Notes: generated by a model not told the origin, from the sequence alone. DNA of 7,461 nucleotides from a bacterium (GCA_040757115.1 JBFLYA010000185.1:1-7461); one strand, 5' to 3'. Numbered from the stretch's first letter, positions 1 through 5,514 are shown. Made by a program: numbers and translations.

Positions 1-120
1 CAATCTTTATATCCGGGGGTGGGTCAATTCTCATTGCCAAATTTGTTCATTTTTGATCTGATTTTTTTACATGGGTGGGTCAATTTCCATTGCCAAAAGT
101 GGGTCAATTTTGGTTTGCCA
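1..120. mobile_element. Partial insertion-sequence end (IS21-like, tentative)
   Basis: This is the terminal part of a mobile element whose body lies off the left edge. The sequence shows three near-identical copies of a 22-bp unit ending in TTGCCA, and the last copy closes with CA at 119-120, where the reading frame of a small minus-strand gene is interrupted. From memory, IS21-family elements carry several repeated transposase-binding sites at their ends, often containing TTGACCCAC (the complement of GTGGGTCAA seen here), and terminate in TG/CA. No istA or istB coding sequence is visible, so the family assignment is inference. Other elements with repeated ends remain possible. Confidence 0.45.
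19..120. repeat. Three 22-bp direct repeats at the IS end
   Basis: Copies lie at 19-40, 75-96 and 99-120. All begin GTGGGTCAATT and end TTGCCA or TTGCCAA, and differ at only a few internal bases. The second and third copies are separated by 2 bases, while the first is 34 bases away. Such arrays at one end of an element are expected to be transposase-binding sites. Confidence 0.7.
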
Positions 121-121
121 T

Positions 122-236
122 TAACAGATGCCGCTACCATAGGAGATCGCCCTATCGCTATCTCCTCAAATCTGTCTCTTTCCTTCTTTAAAATACTAAT
201 CTTCTTGCGATGAATAGATATCTCTTCAAAATTCAT
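122..236 (-). pseudogene. Truncated start of a small gene (DUF6788-like N-terminus?) cut by the IS end
   Basis: From ATG at 236 the frame encodes about 38 host residues. They are rich in Lys, Glu and Ile, form a probable helix, and end in the motif GRSPMVAASV. At 120-122 the frame runs into the insertion-sequence repeats and then stops near 24, so the true C-terminus is lost. The pattern of a charged helix followed by a P-M-x-x-[AG]-S-[LV] motif recalls the N-terminus of small DUF6788-type proteins. That resemblance is from memory and weak, because the cysteine-rich part that would confirm it is absent. A strong promoter with a palindrome lies directly upstream, which supports it having once been a real gene. 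Confidence 0.35.
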
Positions 237-262
237 AACACCTATTATATATATTAGGTGTT
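237..262. promoter_or_regulatory. Palindrome overlapping the promoter (operator candidate)
   Basis: An inverted repeat with 8-base perfect arms AACACCTA and TAGGTGTT surrounds an AT-only centre. It covers the -10 box, part of the -35/-10 spacer and the bases up to the start codon. A repressor dimer bound here would block the promoter. The small gene it precedes, or an unseen protein, could be the regulator; this is inference. A bidirectional terminator is a less likely reading because the centre is long and AT-only. Confidence 0.45.
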
Positions 263-272
263 ATTTTGTCAA
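244..272 (-). promoter_or_regulatory. Perfect-consensus sigma-70 promoter of the truncated gene
   Basis: On the minus strand, TTGACA at 272-267 is separated by exactly 17 bases from TATAAT at 249-244. An A/T tract at 274-290 lies just upstream, as an UP element would. Only 7 bases separate the -10 box from the ATG at 236, so transcription should begin at or next to the start codon, giving a leaderless or nearly leaderless message. No transcript data are available; the call rests on the motif match. Confidence 0.7.
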
Positions 273-578
273 GAAAAAAAATAATAAAATCTAAATTTTT
301 TATTACTTTGTTACCCTACTTCTATCTAACACTCTATCAACTCTACTTTTTATTGGTGTTATCCCTTATGTCTGAATTGAAGTCTTATATCGGAACCCCC
401 CCTATTTAAAGACAAATTTAGCACAACTATTTGATTTTCAATAAGATATAGCGATATCTCTTGTTTCTGATTCCTATCTACAATTGAAAGGGGGATTTAA
501 TTCCTCATCCCTTATGATTATATGATAGGATATTAATAAATTTTTGTCAAGCATTTTTTAAAAAATAATAAAAAATTG
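263..578. other. AT-rich gene-free stretch
   Basis: No coding frame with a ribosome site can be supported on either strand. The stretch contains the two minus-strand promoter-like sites described separately, a 10-base direct repeat ATCCCTTATG at 361-370 and 507-516, and a G-run on the minus strand near 396-404. Nothing else is recognised. Confidence 0.5.
522..550 (-). promoter_or_regulatory. Second sigma-70-like promoter with no gene downstream
   Basis: On the minus strand, TTGACA at 550-545 and TATCAT at 527-522 are separated by 17 bases. As with the promoter at 244-272, an A/T tract (560-577) containing the shared string TTTTATTATTTTTT lies upstream on that strand. The predicted transcript would start near 515 and run left toward the truncated gene. 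I found no open frame of useful size in 273-515, so it may make a non-coding leader or be a decayed duplicate promoter. Confidence 0.4.
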
Positions 579-915
579 GTAACTATTCACCACGAAGGGC
601 ACGGAGAGCACGAAGTGAAATTTGATGAATTATCGAATAGAGTCATTGGATGCGCGTAACTATTCACCACGAAGAACACGAAGAAAATTAGATGGTCTCT
701 GAAATTAACCACAAAGTACACAAAGAATACACAAAGAAATAAAGGGAAAAATTTATTCTCTCAAAAATCTTTGACTCTTTTGTGAAACTCTTTGTGATCT
801 TTGTGGTTAAAAGAATTGTAGTTATTGTCAGACACTACCGAAAATTACAAGACCTTAAATTCCATTTCGTGTCCTTCGTGCTCTTCGTGGTGAATAGTTA
901 CTACTGAATAGTTAC
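579..915. repeat. Nested palindromic element with CACGAAG core
   Basis: Left arms at 579-614 and 656-683 both begin GTAACTATTCACCACGAAG. The inverted right arm at 866-901 ends with the complement of that string. A second right end tag, TGAATAGTTAC, is repeated at 905-915. Two left tags and two right tags suggest one element inserted into or copied within another. The arms are imperfect repeats of ACGAAG-type heptamers. There is no coding capacity. The element is a dispersed palindromic repeat, probably non-autonomous. Confidence 0.7.
705..810. repeat. Inner inverted repeat with CACAAAG core
   Basis: The left arm at 705-725 starts TTAACCACAAAG, and its near-exact inverted copy at 790-810 ends CTTTGTGGTTAA. 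This hairpin sits inside the larger CACGAAG palindrome but has a different core and its own end motif TTAACC, so it looks like a separate element nested in the first. Confidence 0.65.
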
Positions 916-927
916 AAAAATTGTAAC
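911..927. repeat. Short perfect hairpin joining two palindromic elements
   Basis: Arms GTTACAA (911-917) and TTGTAAC (921-927) flank the loop AAA. It arises where the right tag of the element at 579-915 abuts the left tag of the element at 923-1009, so the two elements lie end to end. Confidence 0.55.
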
Positions 928-1009
928 CATTCAAGTGGTAATTTACAGCAGAGAGGGGTTAGGTGTGTGTTTTTCTCTGTATTTTTGTGTCTCTGCGGTG
1001 AACAGTTAC
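923..1009. repeat. Palindromic element (GCAGAGA core) just after fliJ
   Basis: The left end GTAACCATTCA runs into TTTACAGCAGAGAG. The right end at 990-1009 reads TCTCTGCGGTGAACAGTTAC, its imperfect inverse. The right tag stops 3 bases beyond the fliJ stop codon. Transcribed from the minus strand it would form the first hairpin after fliJ, but no T-run follows, so an intrinsic terminator role is unproven. Confidence 0.6.
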
Positions 1010-1012
1010 CAT

Positions 1013-1474
1013 TTATCTCATGGGTGATCCCATTCTCTTCACATATCTGCTTATCCCTACCTCATCCATAAATTCCTGCTCTTGTTTTTCTACCCCTAAT
1101 TTAAACTCCTCAAATTTCCTTTCTTTCAGGTTTTCGAGTATTTGTTTTTCTTGTGAGGCACCAATTAATTTTTTAGTTACTTCTTTTATTTCTTCATTTA
1201 GCTCATTAAGTCTTTTTTTCTGGTTTTCGATATTCTCACGGAGTTTAACGATATAATTATAGCCCCATATAATTTCTTCGATTGTCAGGGTAAGATTTTT
1301 TTGCCTTTCACCAAGCAAGAAAATTTGTGTTTGCAAATCCTCTTGTAATGACCATAATAGATTTTCTTGCTGAAGATATTCTCGTTTTAAATGAGCCAAT
1401 TGCGTTTTTAATTTATCTTCGTTATATTTTTTAACTTCTAAAACTCGTTCTAATCTAAAATTAAATCCTGGCAT
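1013..1474 (-). CDS. fliJ: Flagellar export stalk protein FliJ
   Basis: The product is 153 residues, the usual FliJ size. FliJ is a two-helix coiled coil that sits in the central hole of the FliI hexamer, resembling the gamma stalk of rotary ATPases, and links the ATPase to the export gate protein FlhA. The sequence shows the family start F-x-F-R-L-E-R-V-L-x-x-K (residues 4-15) followed by an almost unbroken run of Glu, Lys, Leu and Gln from about 18 to 140, with few helix breakers; a basic end (RYVKRMGSPMR) follows. Sequence identity in this family is low, so the call also leans on its place directly after fliI. The ATG at 1472-1474 has a GGGG-type ribosome site at 1483-1486, 8 bases away. 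It is the last gene of the block here; 329 bases of repeat separate it from fliI. Confidence 0.88.
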   Translation of the reverse strand: MPGFNFRLERVLEVKKYNEDKLKTQLAHLKREYLQQENLLWSLQEDLQTQIFLLGERQKNLTLTIEEIIWGYNYIVKLRENIENQKKRLNELNEEIKEVTKKLIGASQEKQILENLKERKFEEFKLGVEKQEQEFMDEVGISRYVKRMGSPMR

Positions 1475-1482
1475 TTTATTAT

Positions 1483-1488
1483 CCCCTG
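1483..1488 (-). promoter_or_regulatory. Ribosome binding site of fliJ
   Basis: On the minus strand AGGGGATAATAAA precedes the ATG at 1474. The G-run is about 8 bases from the start. This gene has its own initiation signal, as expected when the upstream gene ends more than 300 bases away. Confidence 0.6.
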
Positions 1489-1520
1489 AAAATAGTAGTC
1501 AGTAGATAGTAGTCAGAATA

Positions 1521-1774
1521 CAAAAAACTGTAAGCGTTCAGGTGGTGTAACAAAAGGAGATGTGGAGATTAAGGAGATAGGGAGATATTATTAAAAAAAT
1601 TGAAATTAATAGAAACTAATAGAAATTTATGGAAATTTGTTGTTTTCCACAATCAATTTCTACCTATTTCTATAAATTTCAATCTATATTCTATTATCTT
1701 ATCTCCATATCACTCTTATCTCCTTATCCCCTTTCTTACACTTTTGATATATAGCCTGAACGGTTACAAAAAAC
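1521..1774. repeat. Palindromic element (GGAGATAAGGAGA core) filling the fliI-fliJ gap
   Basis: The left end at 1521-1542 reads into GTAAGCGTTCAGG, and the right end at 1755-1774 carries its inverse CCTGAACGGTTAC. Inside, GGAGAT-type repeats (1555-1585) pair with TATCTCC-type repeats (about 1698-1732), and GAAATTxATAGAAA-type repeats (about 1600-1640) pair with their inverse (about 1660-1690) around a central TTGTTTTCCACAA near 1639-1652. The whole is one long imperfect hairpin of about 250 bases. There is no credible gene in it. It accounts for nearly the entire intergenic gap. Confidence 0.7.
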
Positions 1775-1803
1775 TTTTGTTTTTCCCCCTAATTTTCTAC
1801 TTC

Positions 1804-3135
1804 TTATCCTTCTGTGCCTTCTTTGCTGGCGAATAATTCCATTAATTGTTTTACCGCAGTTTCATAATCTACCTTTTCAAATATTCCTTGTTTTAAAAAG
1901 GCATTTACCTCATCAATCATAGAGAGGGCATAATCAATTTTGGGATTACTGCCTTTAACATAGGCGCCAATATCAATGATGTCTTGGGCATCGCGGATGG
2001 TGGCAATTATTTCCTTAAGTCGTCTTGCGGATTGCTCATGTTCTGGCGGCACAATATCTATCATCACCCGGCTGACACTTTGTAAAACATCAATTGCCGG
2101 GTAATGATTTCTTGCGGCTAAATCTCTCGATAAAACCACATGTCCATCTAAAATTGCCCGGACATTATCGGCAATTGGTTCGTTCATATCATCGGCATCG
2201 ACTAATATCGTATAAAGGCCGGTAATAGTGCCTTTTTCTGATGTTCCTGAGCGTTCAAGCAATTTAGGTAAGATAGCAAATACAGATGGGGTAAAACCAC
2301 GAGTAGTCGGCGGTTCGCCAATTGAAAGGCCTACCTCGCGCTGAGCACGGGCAAACCGTGTAATAGAATCCATCATAAACATCACATCATAACCTTTATC
2401 CCGAAAATATTCGGCAATAGCCGTTGCCACAAAAGCCCCTCTTAATCTAATTAAAGGTGGCTCATCTGATGTCGCCACAACAACTACTGACCTGGTTAAT
2501 CCTTCCTCCTGCAGGTCTCTTTCGATAAAATCTCTGACCTCTCTGCCTCGCTCTCCAATCAAGGCAATAATATTAACCTGTGCTTTTGTAAATCGAGCAA
2601 TCATACCCATTAATGTACTTTTACCAATACCACTTCCAGAAAATATACCAAATCGTTGTCCTTTGCCAACAGTAAGAATGGAATCAATGGCTTTTATTCC
2701 CAGAGGTAATGGATTTTTAATTCTTGGTCGTTTTAAAGGGTCTGGAGAAGGATTAAAGATTGGATAAAAATCATCTGCACGGCAGGGAGGTTTGCCATCT
2801 ATTGGTTTGCCAAGACCATCTAATATTCTACCTTTTAATCTCTCACTCACCGGGACAAGGAGTGGTTTTCCAGTGGATATGACCTGGCATTCGGGGGCAA
2901 TACCATTCATTTCACCCAGAGGCATCAATAAAACCCGACGGTCTCTAAATCCAACCACCTCGGTTTGAATGACTTTTGAACCTGGAAGCCGTATCTGACA
3001 TAATTCTCCCAACTGTGTTGGTGGACCTTCTGATTCTATGGTTAGCCCAATAACCTGTTTAACCTTTCCTCCCAGTCGAATGGTATCTAAATTATCCAGA
3101 ACATCTTGAAATTTAGCCAATTTAGACATTACCAT
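1804..3135 (-). CDS. fliI: Flagellar export ATPase FliI
   Basis: FliI is the hexameric ATPase at the cytoplasmic base of the flagellar type III export apparatus; it hydrolyses ATP to help unload and unfold export substrates. The 443-residue product matches the family size. Visible motifs are an F1-like N-terminal barrel (about 20-95), Walker A GSGIGKST (167-174), the catalytic glutamate in GERGREV (E195), Walker B VMFMMDS (251-257, D256), and the F-type ATPase signature PAIDVLQSVS (346-355) with the expected arginine finger R356. I chose ATG 3133-3135 because GGAGG at 3141-3145 is 5 bases upstream; ATG at 3127-3129 (MSKLAKFQ) is the alternative, 11 bases away. The frame stays open to 3312, but those 59 extra codons come from a palindromic repeat and are not protein. 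FliF and FliG nearby rule out a non-flagellar secretion ATPase. Confidence 0.96.
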   Translation of the reverse strand: MVMSKLAKFQDVLDNLDTIRLGGKVKQVIGLTIESEGPPTQLGELCQIRLPGSKVIQTEVVGFRDRRVLLMPLGEMNGIAPECQVISTGKPLLVPVSERLKGRILDGLGKPIDGKPPCRADDFYPIFNPSPDPLKRPRIKNPLPLGIKAIDSILTVGKGQRFGIFSGSGIGKSTLMGMIARFTKAQVNIIALIGERGREVRDFIERDLQEEGLTRSVVVVATSDEPPLIRLRGAFVATAIAEYFRDKGYDVMFMMDSITRFARAQREVGLSIGEPPTTRGFTPSVFAILPKLLERSGTSEKGTITGLYTILVDADDMNEPIADNVRAILDGHVVLSRDLAARNHYPAIDVLQSVSRVMIDIVPPEHEQSARRLKEIIATIRDAQDIIDIGAYVKGSNPKIDYALSMIDEVNAFLKQGIFEKVDYETAVKQLMELFASKEGTEG

Positions 3136-3139
3136 TCTT

Positions 3140-3147
3140 CCCTCCCC
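3140..3147 (-). promoter_or_regulatory. Ribosome binding site that sets the fliI start
   Basis: GGGGAGGG on the minus strand lies 4 bases before ATG 3135 and 10 before ATG 3129. It decides against the far-upstream in-frame ATG at 3312, which has no such site and lies inside a repeat. Confidence 0.75.
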
Positions 3148-3153
3148 ATTTTT

Positions 3154-3438
3154 GTAACCGTTCAGGTGGTAATTTACCGCAGAGACGCAGAGGAACAGAG
3201 AATAAATTAGAGCACATAAAAGATTATTGATGCAGACATGGAAATACAGAGGCCCTGCTTGCCGAATGTTCAGCAGGCAAGCCAGATTTGTTAATCCATC
3301 CCTGATTTTCATCAGGGCAAGCTCTTGAGTACAACAACATTAAACTTGCCCTGGTGAAAAATCAGGGATGTTAAGCATCTCGTCCATAGATTTTAATTTT
3401 TTTCTCTGCGTCTCTGTGTCTATGCGGTGAACAGTGAC
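3154..3438. repeat. Composite palindromic element filling the fliH-fliI gap
   Basis: The left end GTAACCGTTCAGG (3154-3166) continues into ACCGCAGAGACGCAGAGG (3176-3193). The right end reads CTCTGCGTCTCTGTG (3404-3418) and then GGTGAACAGTGAC (3426-3438), the inverse. The middle (about 3245-3390) is a different sequence with its own strong hairpin, suggesting insertion of one element into another. The left tag ends 7 bases from the fliI ribosome site and the right tag 11 bases from the fliH stop codon. Confidence 0.7.
3297..3370. repeat. Near-perfect inner hairpin
   Basis: Arms at 3297-3321 (CATCCCTGATTTTCATCAGG, continuing GCAAG) and 3345-3370 (the inverse, with one extra A and one changed base) enclose a 23-base loop. 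A smaller CTTGCC/GGCAAG hairpin lies beside it at 3258-3281. In the flagellar transcript this would be the strongest structure between fliH and fliI. No T-run follows on the minus strand, so it does not look like a standard terminator. Confidence 0.65.
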
Positions 3439-3449
3439 GACTTATTTCC

Positions 3450-4298
3450 TTATTCCCTTGTTTCCTTATCCCTCAATGCCTCATAGATAATTTCTAATTG
3501 TGAAGAGATAGTAGCATCAATCAGTCCAAAATTAGTTTCTATGAGACAGCCTCCTGGTTCGATATTTTCATCTTCTTCAAAATTTATTCCTTCCAGACCA
3601 AAAACTTGAGAGAGGAGTTCTTCCTTTTTTGATGATAATTCCTGGAGATGCACGGGATTGATTTTTACCTTGATTTCTTCTTTGTTTTTTACCTTTTTAA
3701 GTGTCTGGGTTAAATTTTTTAAAATTGCCTGTTTATTTGTGGCAAGTTCTGTTTTAATTATTTTTTTGGCAATCATTAAGGCTAAATCAAGAATCATTTC
3801 TTGATTAGTCTGAATAATTTCTTCTCGTTTATGTTTTGCCTCAAGCAAGACATTATGGATTTGACTTAAAGTCTTTTTTATCACCTCCTGACCAGCGTTG
3901 ATTCCTTGTTCTTTACCTTCCTTAAATCCTTGTTCATAACCGTCTTGTTTGGCTACTTGAGTAACCTGGTCTATTTCCGAATTAGTTTTTGTCAGAATTT
4001 CATTAGATGATTCTTTCGCCTCATTAAGGATTTGATTAGCTGATTCTTTCGCCTCAGTTATAATTTTCTCTGCTTTTTCTTTTGCCTCAAATAAAATATC
4101 TTCCTCGAGGTTACGATTTTTTTGACTTGCCTCTTTAATTTTCTTTTGTAAATTGAGTAGTTTAATCTGTCCTTTTTTAATTCTATTTTCTATAACATCT
4201 AATATAGTTTTCCCTTCAGGTGCTGGTTTAAGTTGAAACTCCAGCATTACTTCAGCGCCATCTGGAGGTAAAAATTCCTTTCGATAGATATTAGACAA
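3450..4298 (-). CDS. fliH: Flagellar export ATPase regulator/stator FliH
   Basis: FliH binds the FliI N-terminus, restrains the ATPase and tethers it to FliN at the C-ring, like the peripheral stalk of rotary ATPases. From TTG 4298 the product is 282 residues, longer than the roughly 230 of E. coli because of an extended coiled coil. That coil spans about 37-115 and includes three tandem 11-residue units (71-103). Next come five glycines four apart (120, 124, 128, 132, 136), the family's GxxxG helix motif, then a C-terminal FliI-binding domain with EPGGCLIETNFGLIDA (247-262). The start is uncertain: TTG 4298 has GGGGAG 7 bases upstream and overlaps the fliG stop by 8 bases. In-frame GTG 4313 and TTG 4331 are alternatives that would add 5 or 11 residues. 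No ATG occurs before residue 18 of this form. Confidence 0.92.
   Translation of the reverse strand: MSNIYRKEFLPPDGAEVMLEFQLKPAPEGKTILDVIENRIKKGQIKLLNLQKKIKEASQKNRNLEEDILFEAKEKAEKIITEAKESANQILNEAKESSNEILTKTNSEIDQVTQVAKQDGYEQGFKEGKEQGINAGQEVIKKTLSQIHNVLLEAKHKREEIIQTNQEMILDLALMIAKKIIKTELATNKQAILKNLTQTLKKVKNKEEIKVKINPVHLQELSSKKEELLSQVFGLEGINFEEDENIEPGGCLIETNFGLIDATISSQLEIIYEALRDKETRE
3990..4088 (-). repeat. Three tandem 33-base coding repeats in fliH
   Basis: They encode EAKEKAEKIIT, EAKESANQILN and EAKESSNEILT back to back. The second and third units are closest to each other at DNA level (both contain GATTCTTTCGCCTCA on the plus strand), which suggests a recent unit duplication. Confidence 0.75.
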
Positions 4299-5307
4299 TG
4301 ATTTTCTCCCCACCTTTTCCGCCGCGAGCAACGACTATTTCTCCGGAGTCTTCCAGTTGTCTAATCACATTAATCACCTTTTGCTGAGCTTCTTCAACAT
4401 CTCTTGCTCGGACAGGGCCTAAGAATTCTATTTCTTCTTTCAACATAGCCGCGGCGCGTTTAGGCATATTTTTAAAGACCATATCTTTAGCCGTATCTGA
4501 GGCACCTTTAAGTGCCATAGCTAATTCACGAATATCTACTTCCCGCAAGACTCGTTGTGCTGACCTATCATCCAGTCGAGTAATATCTTCAAATGTGAAC
4601 ATTCGTTTTCTAATTTCTTCGGCTAACTCCGGGTCTTGTTCTCCAACACCTTCTAAAACTGTTCGTTCTACATCTCGTTCGACCTGATTTAACATATCAA
4701 CGACTGAATCAACTCCACCTATTCGTGCCTCCTTTCCTTTAGTCGTGGTCGTGAAAGCCGCCAATTTTGTATGTAATATAGTTTCTACTTTTTGAAGTGC
4801 CTCTGGAGAACCTCTTTCCATCACCGCTAATCGTCTGACGACATCCGCTTGAATCTCAGATGGTAACTCACTTAGAATAACTGATGCCCGTTCTGGAGGT
4901 AGATAGGCTAAAACCAAAGCAACGGTTTGTGGATGTTCAGCTTGAATCGTAGTGAGTAGTTGAACCGGGTCAACCTTACGCATAAACTCAAATGGTTTCT
5001 TTTGAGAAAGTAATTTATCTATTAATTCCTGAGCCTTTTCTTCACCCAGCGAGCGTTTTAAAAGTTCTTTAGCATAGTCCACACCACCTTGAAGTATAAA
5101 TCTCTGTGCCGTCATTATCTGATGAAACTCATTCATCACCTGTTCTCGCTGTTCTGGAGAAATCTTTGGCAAATTAGCAATTTCCATTGTCAAAGATTCC
5201 ATCTCATCTTCTCGTAAATATTTGAATACCTCAGATGATATTTCACTTCCCAGTGCAACCATAAGTATTGCGGCTTTTTGGGGACCGGTTAATTCAACTA
5301 CAGCCAT
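4291..5307 (-). CDS. fliG: Flagellar motor switch protein FliG
   Basis: FliG forms the top of the C-ring, is anchored to FliF, and takes the torque from the MotA/MotB stator. The 338-residue product has the normal length and all three domains: an N-terminal FliF-binding domain starting LTGPQKAAILMVALG (6-20), a middle domain with the EHPQ motif (124-127) that meets FliM, and a C-terminal domain preceded by GGVD (197-200) and MFTF (236-239). The charged torque helix DDRSAQRVLREVD (246-258) keeps its acidic and basic residues, so the protein should be functional. ATG 5305-5307 has AAAGGAGG 9 bases upstream. Its last codons overlap the start of fliH, indicating coupled translation, whereas a 207-base palindrome-filled gap separates it from fliF. 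Confidence 0.97.
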   Translation of the reverse strand: MAVVELTGPQKAAILMVALGSEISSEVFKYLREDEMESLTMEIANLPKISPEQREQVMNEFHQIMTAQRFILQGGVDYAKELLKRSLGEEKAQELIDKLLSQKKPFEFMRKVDPVQLLTTIQAEHPQTVALVLAYLPPERASVILSELPSEIQADVVRRLAVMERGSPEALQKVETILHTKLAAFTTTTKGKEARIGGVDSVVDMLNQVERDVERTVLEGVGEQDPELAEEIRKRMFTFEDITRLDDRSAQRVLREVDIRELAMALKGASDTAKDMVFKNMPKRAAAMLKEEIEFLGPVRARDVEEAQQKVINVIRQLEDSGEIVVARGGKGGEKIIV

Positions 5308-5316
5308 AATGATTTG

Positions 5317-5324
5317 CCTCCTTT
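5317..5324 (-). promoter_or_regulatory. Ribosome binding site of fliG
   Basis: AAAGGAGG on the minus strand, 9 bases before the ATG at 5307, is a near-ideal site and confirms the start. Confidence 0.75.
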
Positions 5325-5334
5325 TACCAGTGTC

Positions 5335-5501
5335 GTGTTGAACAAATAACGCACGGAATTTGATTCTGGTAACTGGTGATTGGTAACTGGTAATTAAATA
5401 CCCTTCGGCTAATCTCAGGACGAAACTATTTAACCAGTTACCAGTTATCCGTTTGCAGGTTATGAAATCTGATGATACGCCGTGTAAAACTCACTCAACA
5501 C
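5335..5501. repeat. Palindromic element (GGTAACTGGT core) filling the fliF-fliG gap
   Basis: The ends GTGTTG (5335-5340) and CAACAC (5496-5501) are inverse, as are CACGG near 5352-5356 and CCGTG near 5480-5484. Inside, TGGTAACTGGT occurs twice directly (5367-5377 and 5381-5391) and its inverse AACCAGTTACCAGTTA lies at 5432-5447, around a centre near 5412. It differs in core and end from the GTAAC-tagged elements. No coding potential is seen. Confidence 0.6.
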
Positions 5502-5514
5502 CACAATAGTTATA

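Noticed and set aside
19-213. Plus-strand open frame of 64 codons across the left end
   Set aside because: It runs through the 22-bp repeats and then antisense to the truncated gene, has no ribosome site, and its composition only reflects the repeats.
579-1009. CRISPR array suggested by repeated GTAACTATTCACC units
   Set aside because: The units occur in both orientations with irregular spacing and palindromic arms; there is no regular spacer length and no cas gene.
923-1009. Intrinsic terminator after fliJ
   Set aside because: A hairpin can form, but its stem is imperfect and not GC-rich at the base, and no T-run follows on the minus strand; I kept it as a repeat only.
1020-1256. Plus-strand frame within fliJ
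   Set aside because: It is antisense to a well-supported gene and is Ser/Phe-rich because the sense strand is Glu/Lys-rich.
1600-1836. Plus-strand frame that looks like a small hydrophobic protein
   Set aside because: It lies inside the fliI-fliJ palindrome and enters the end of fliI antisense. The hydrophobic look comes from T-rich repeat sequence and there is no ribosome site.
1804-5307. Injectisome-type secretion system rather than a flagellum
   Set aside because: FliG with an intact torque domain and a FliF with a FliG-binding tail are specific to flagella.
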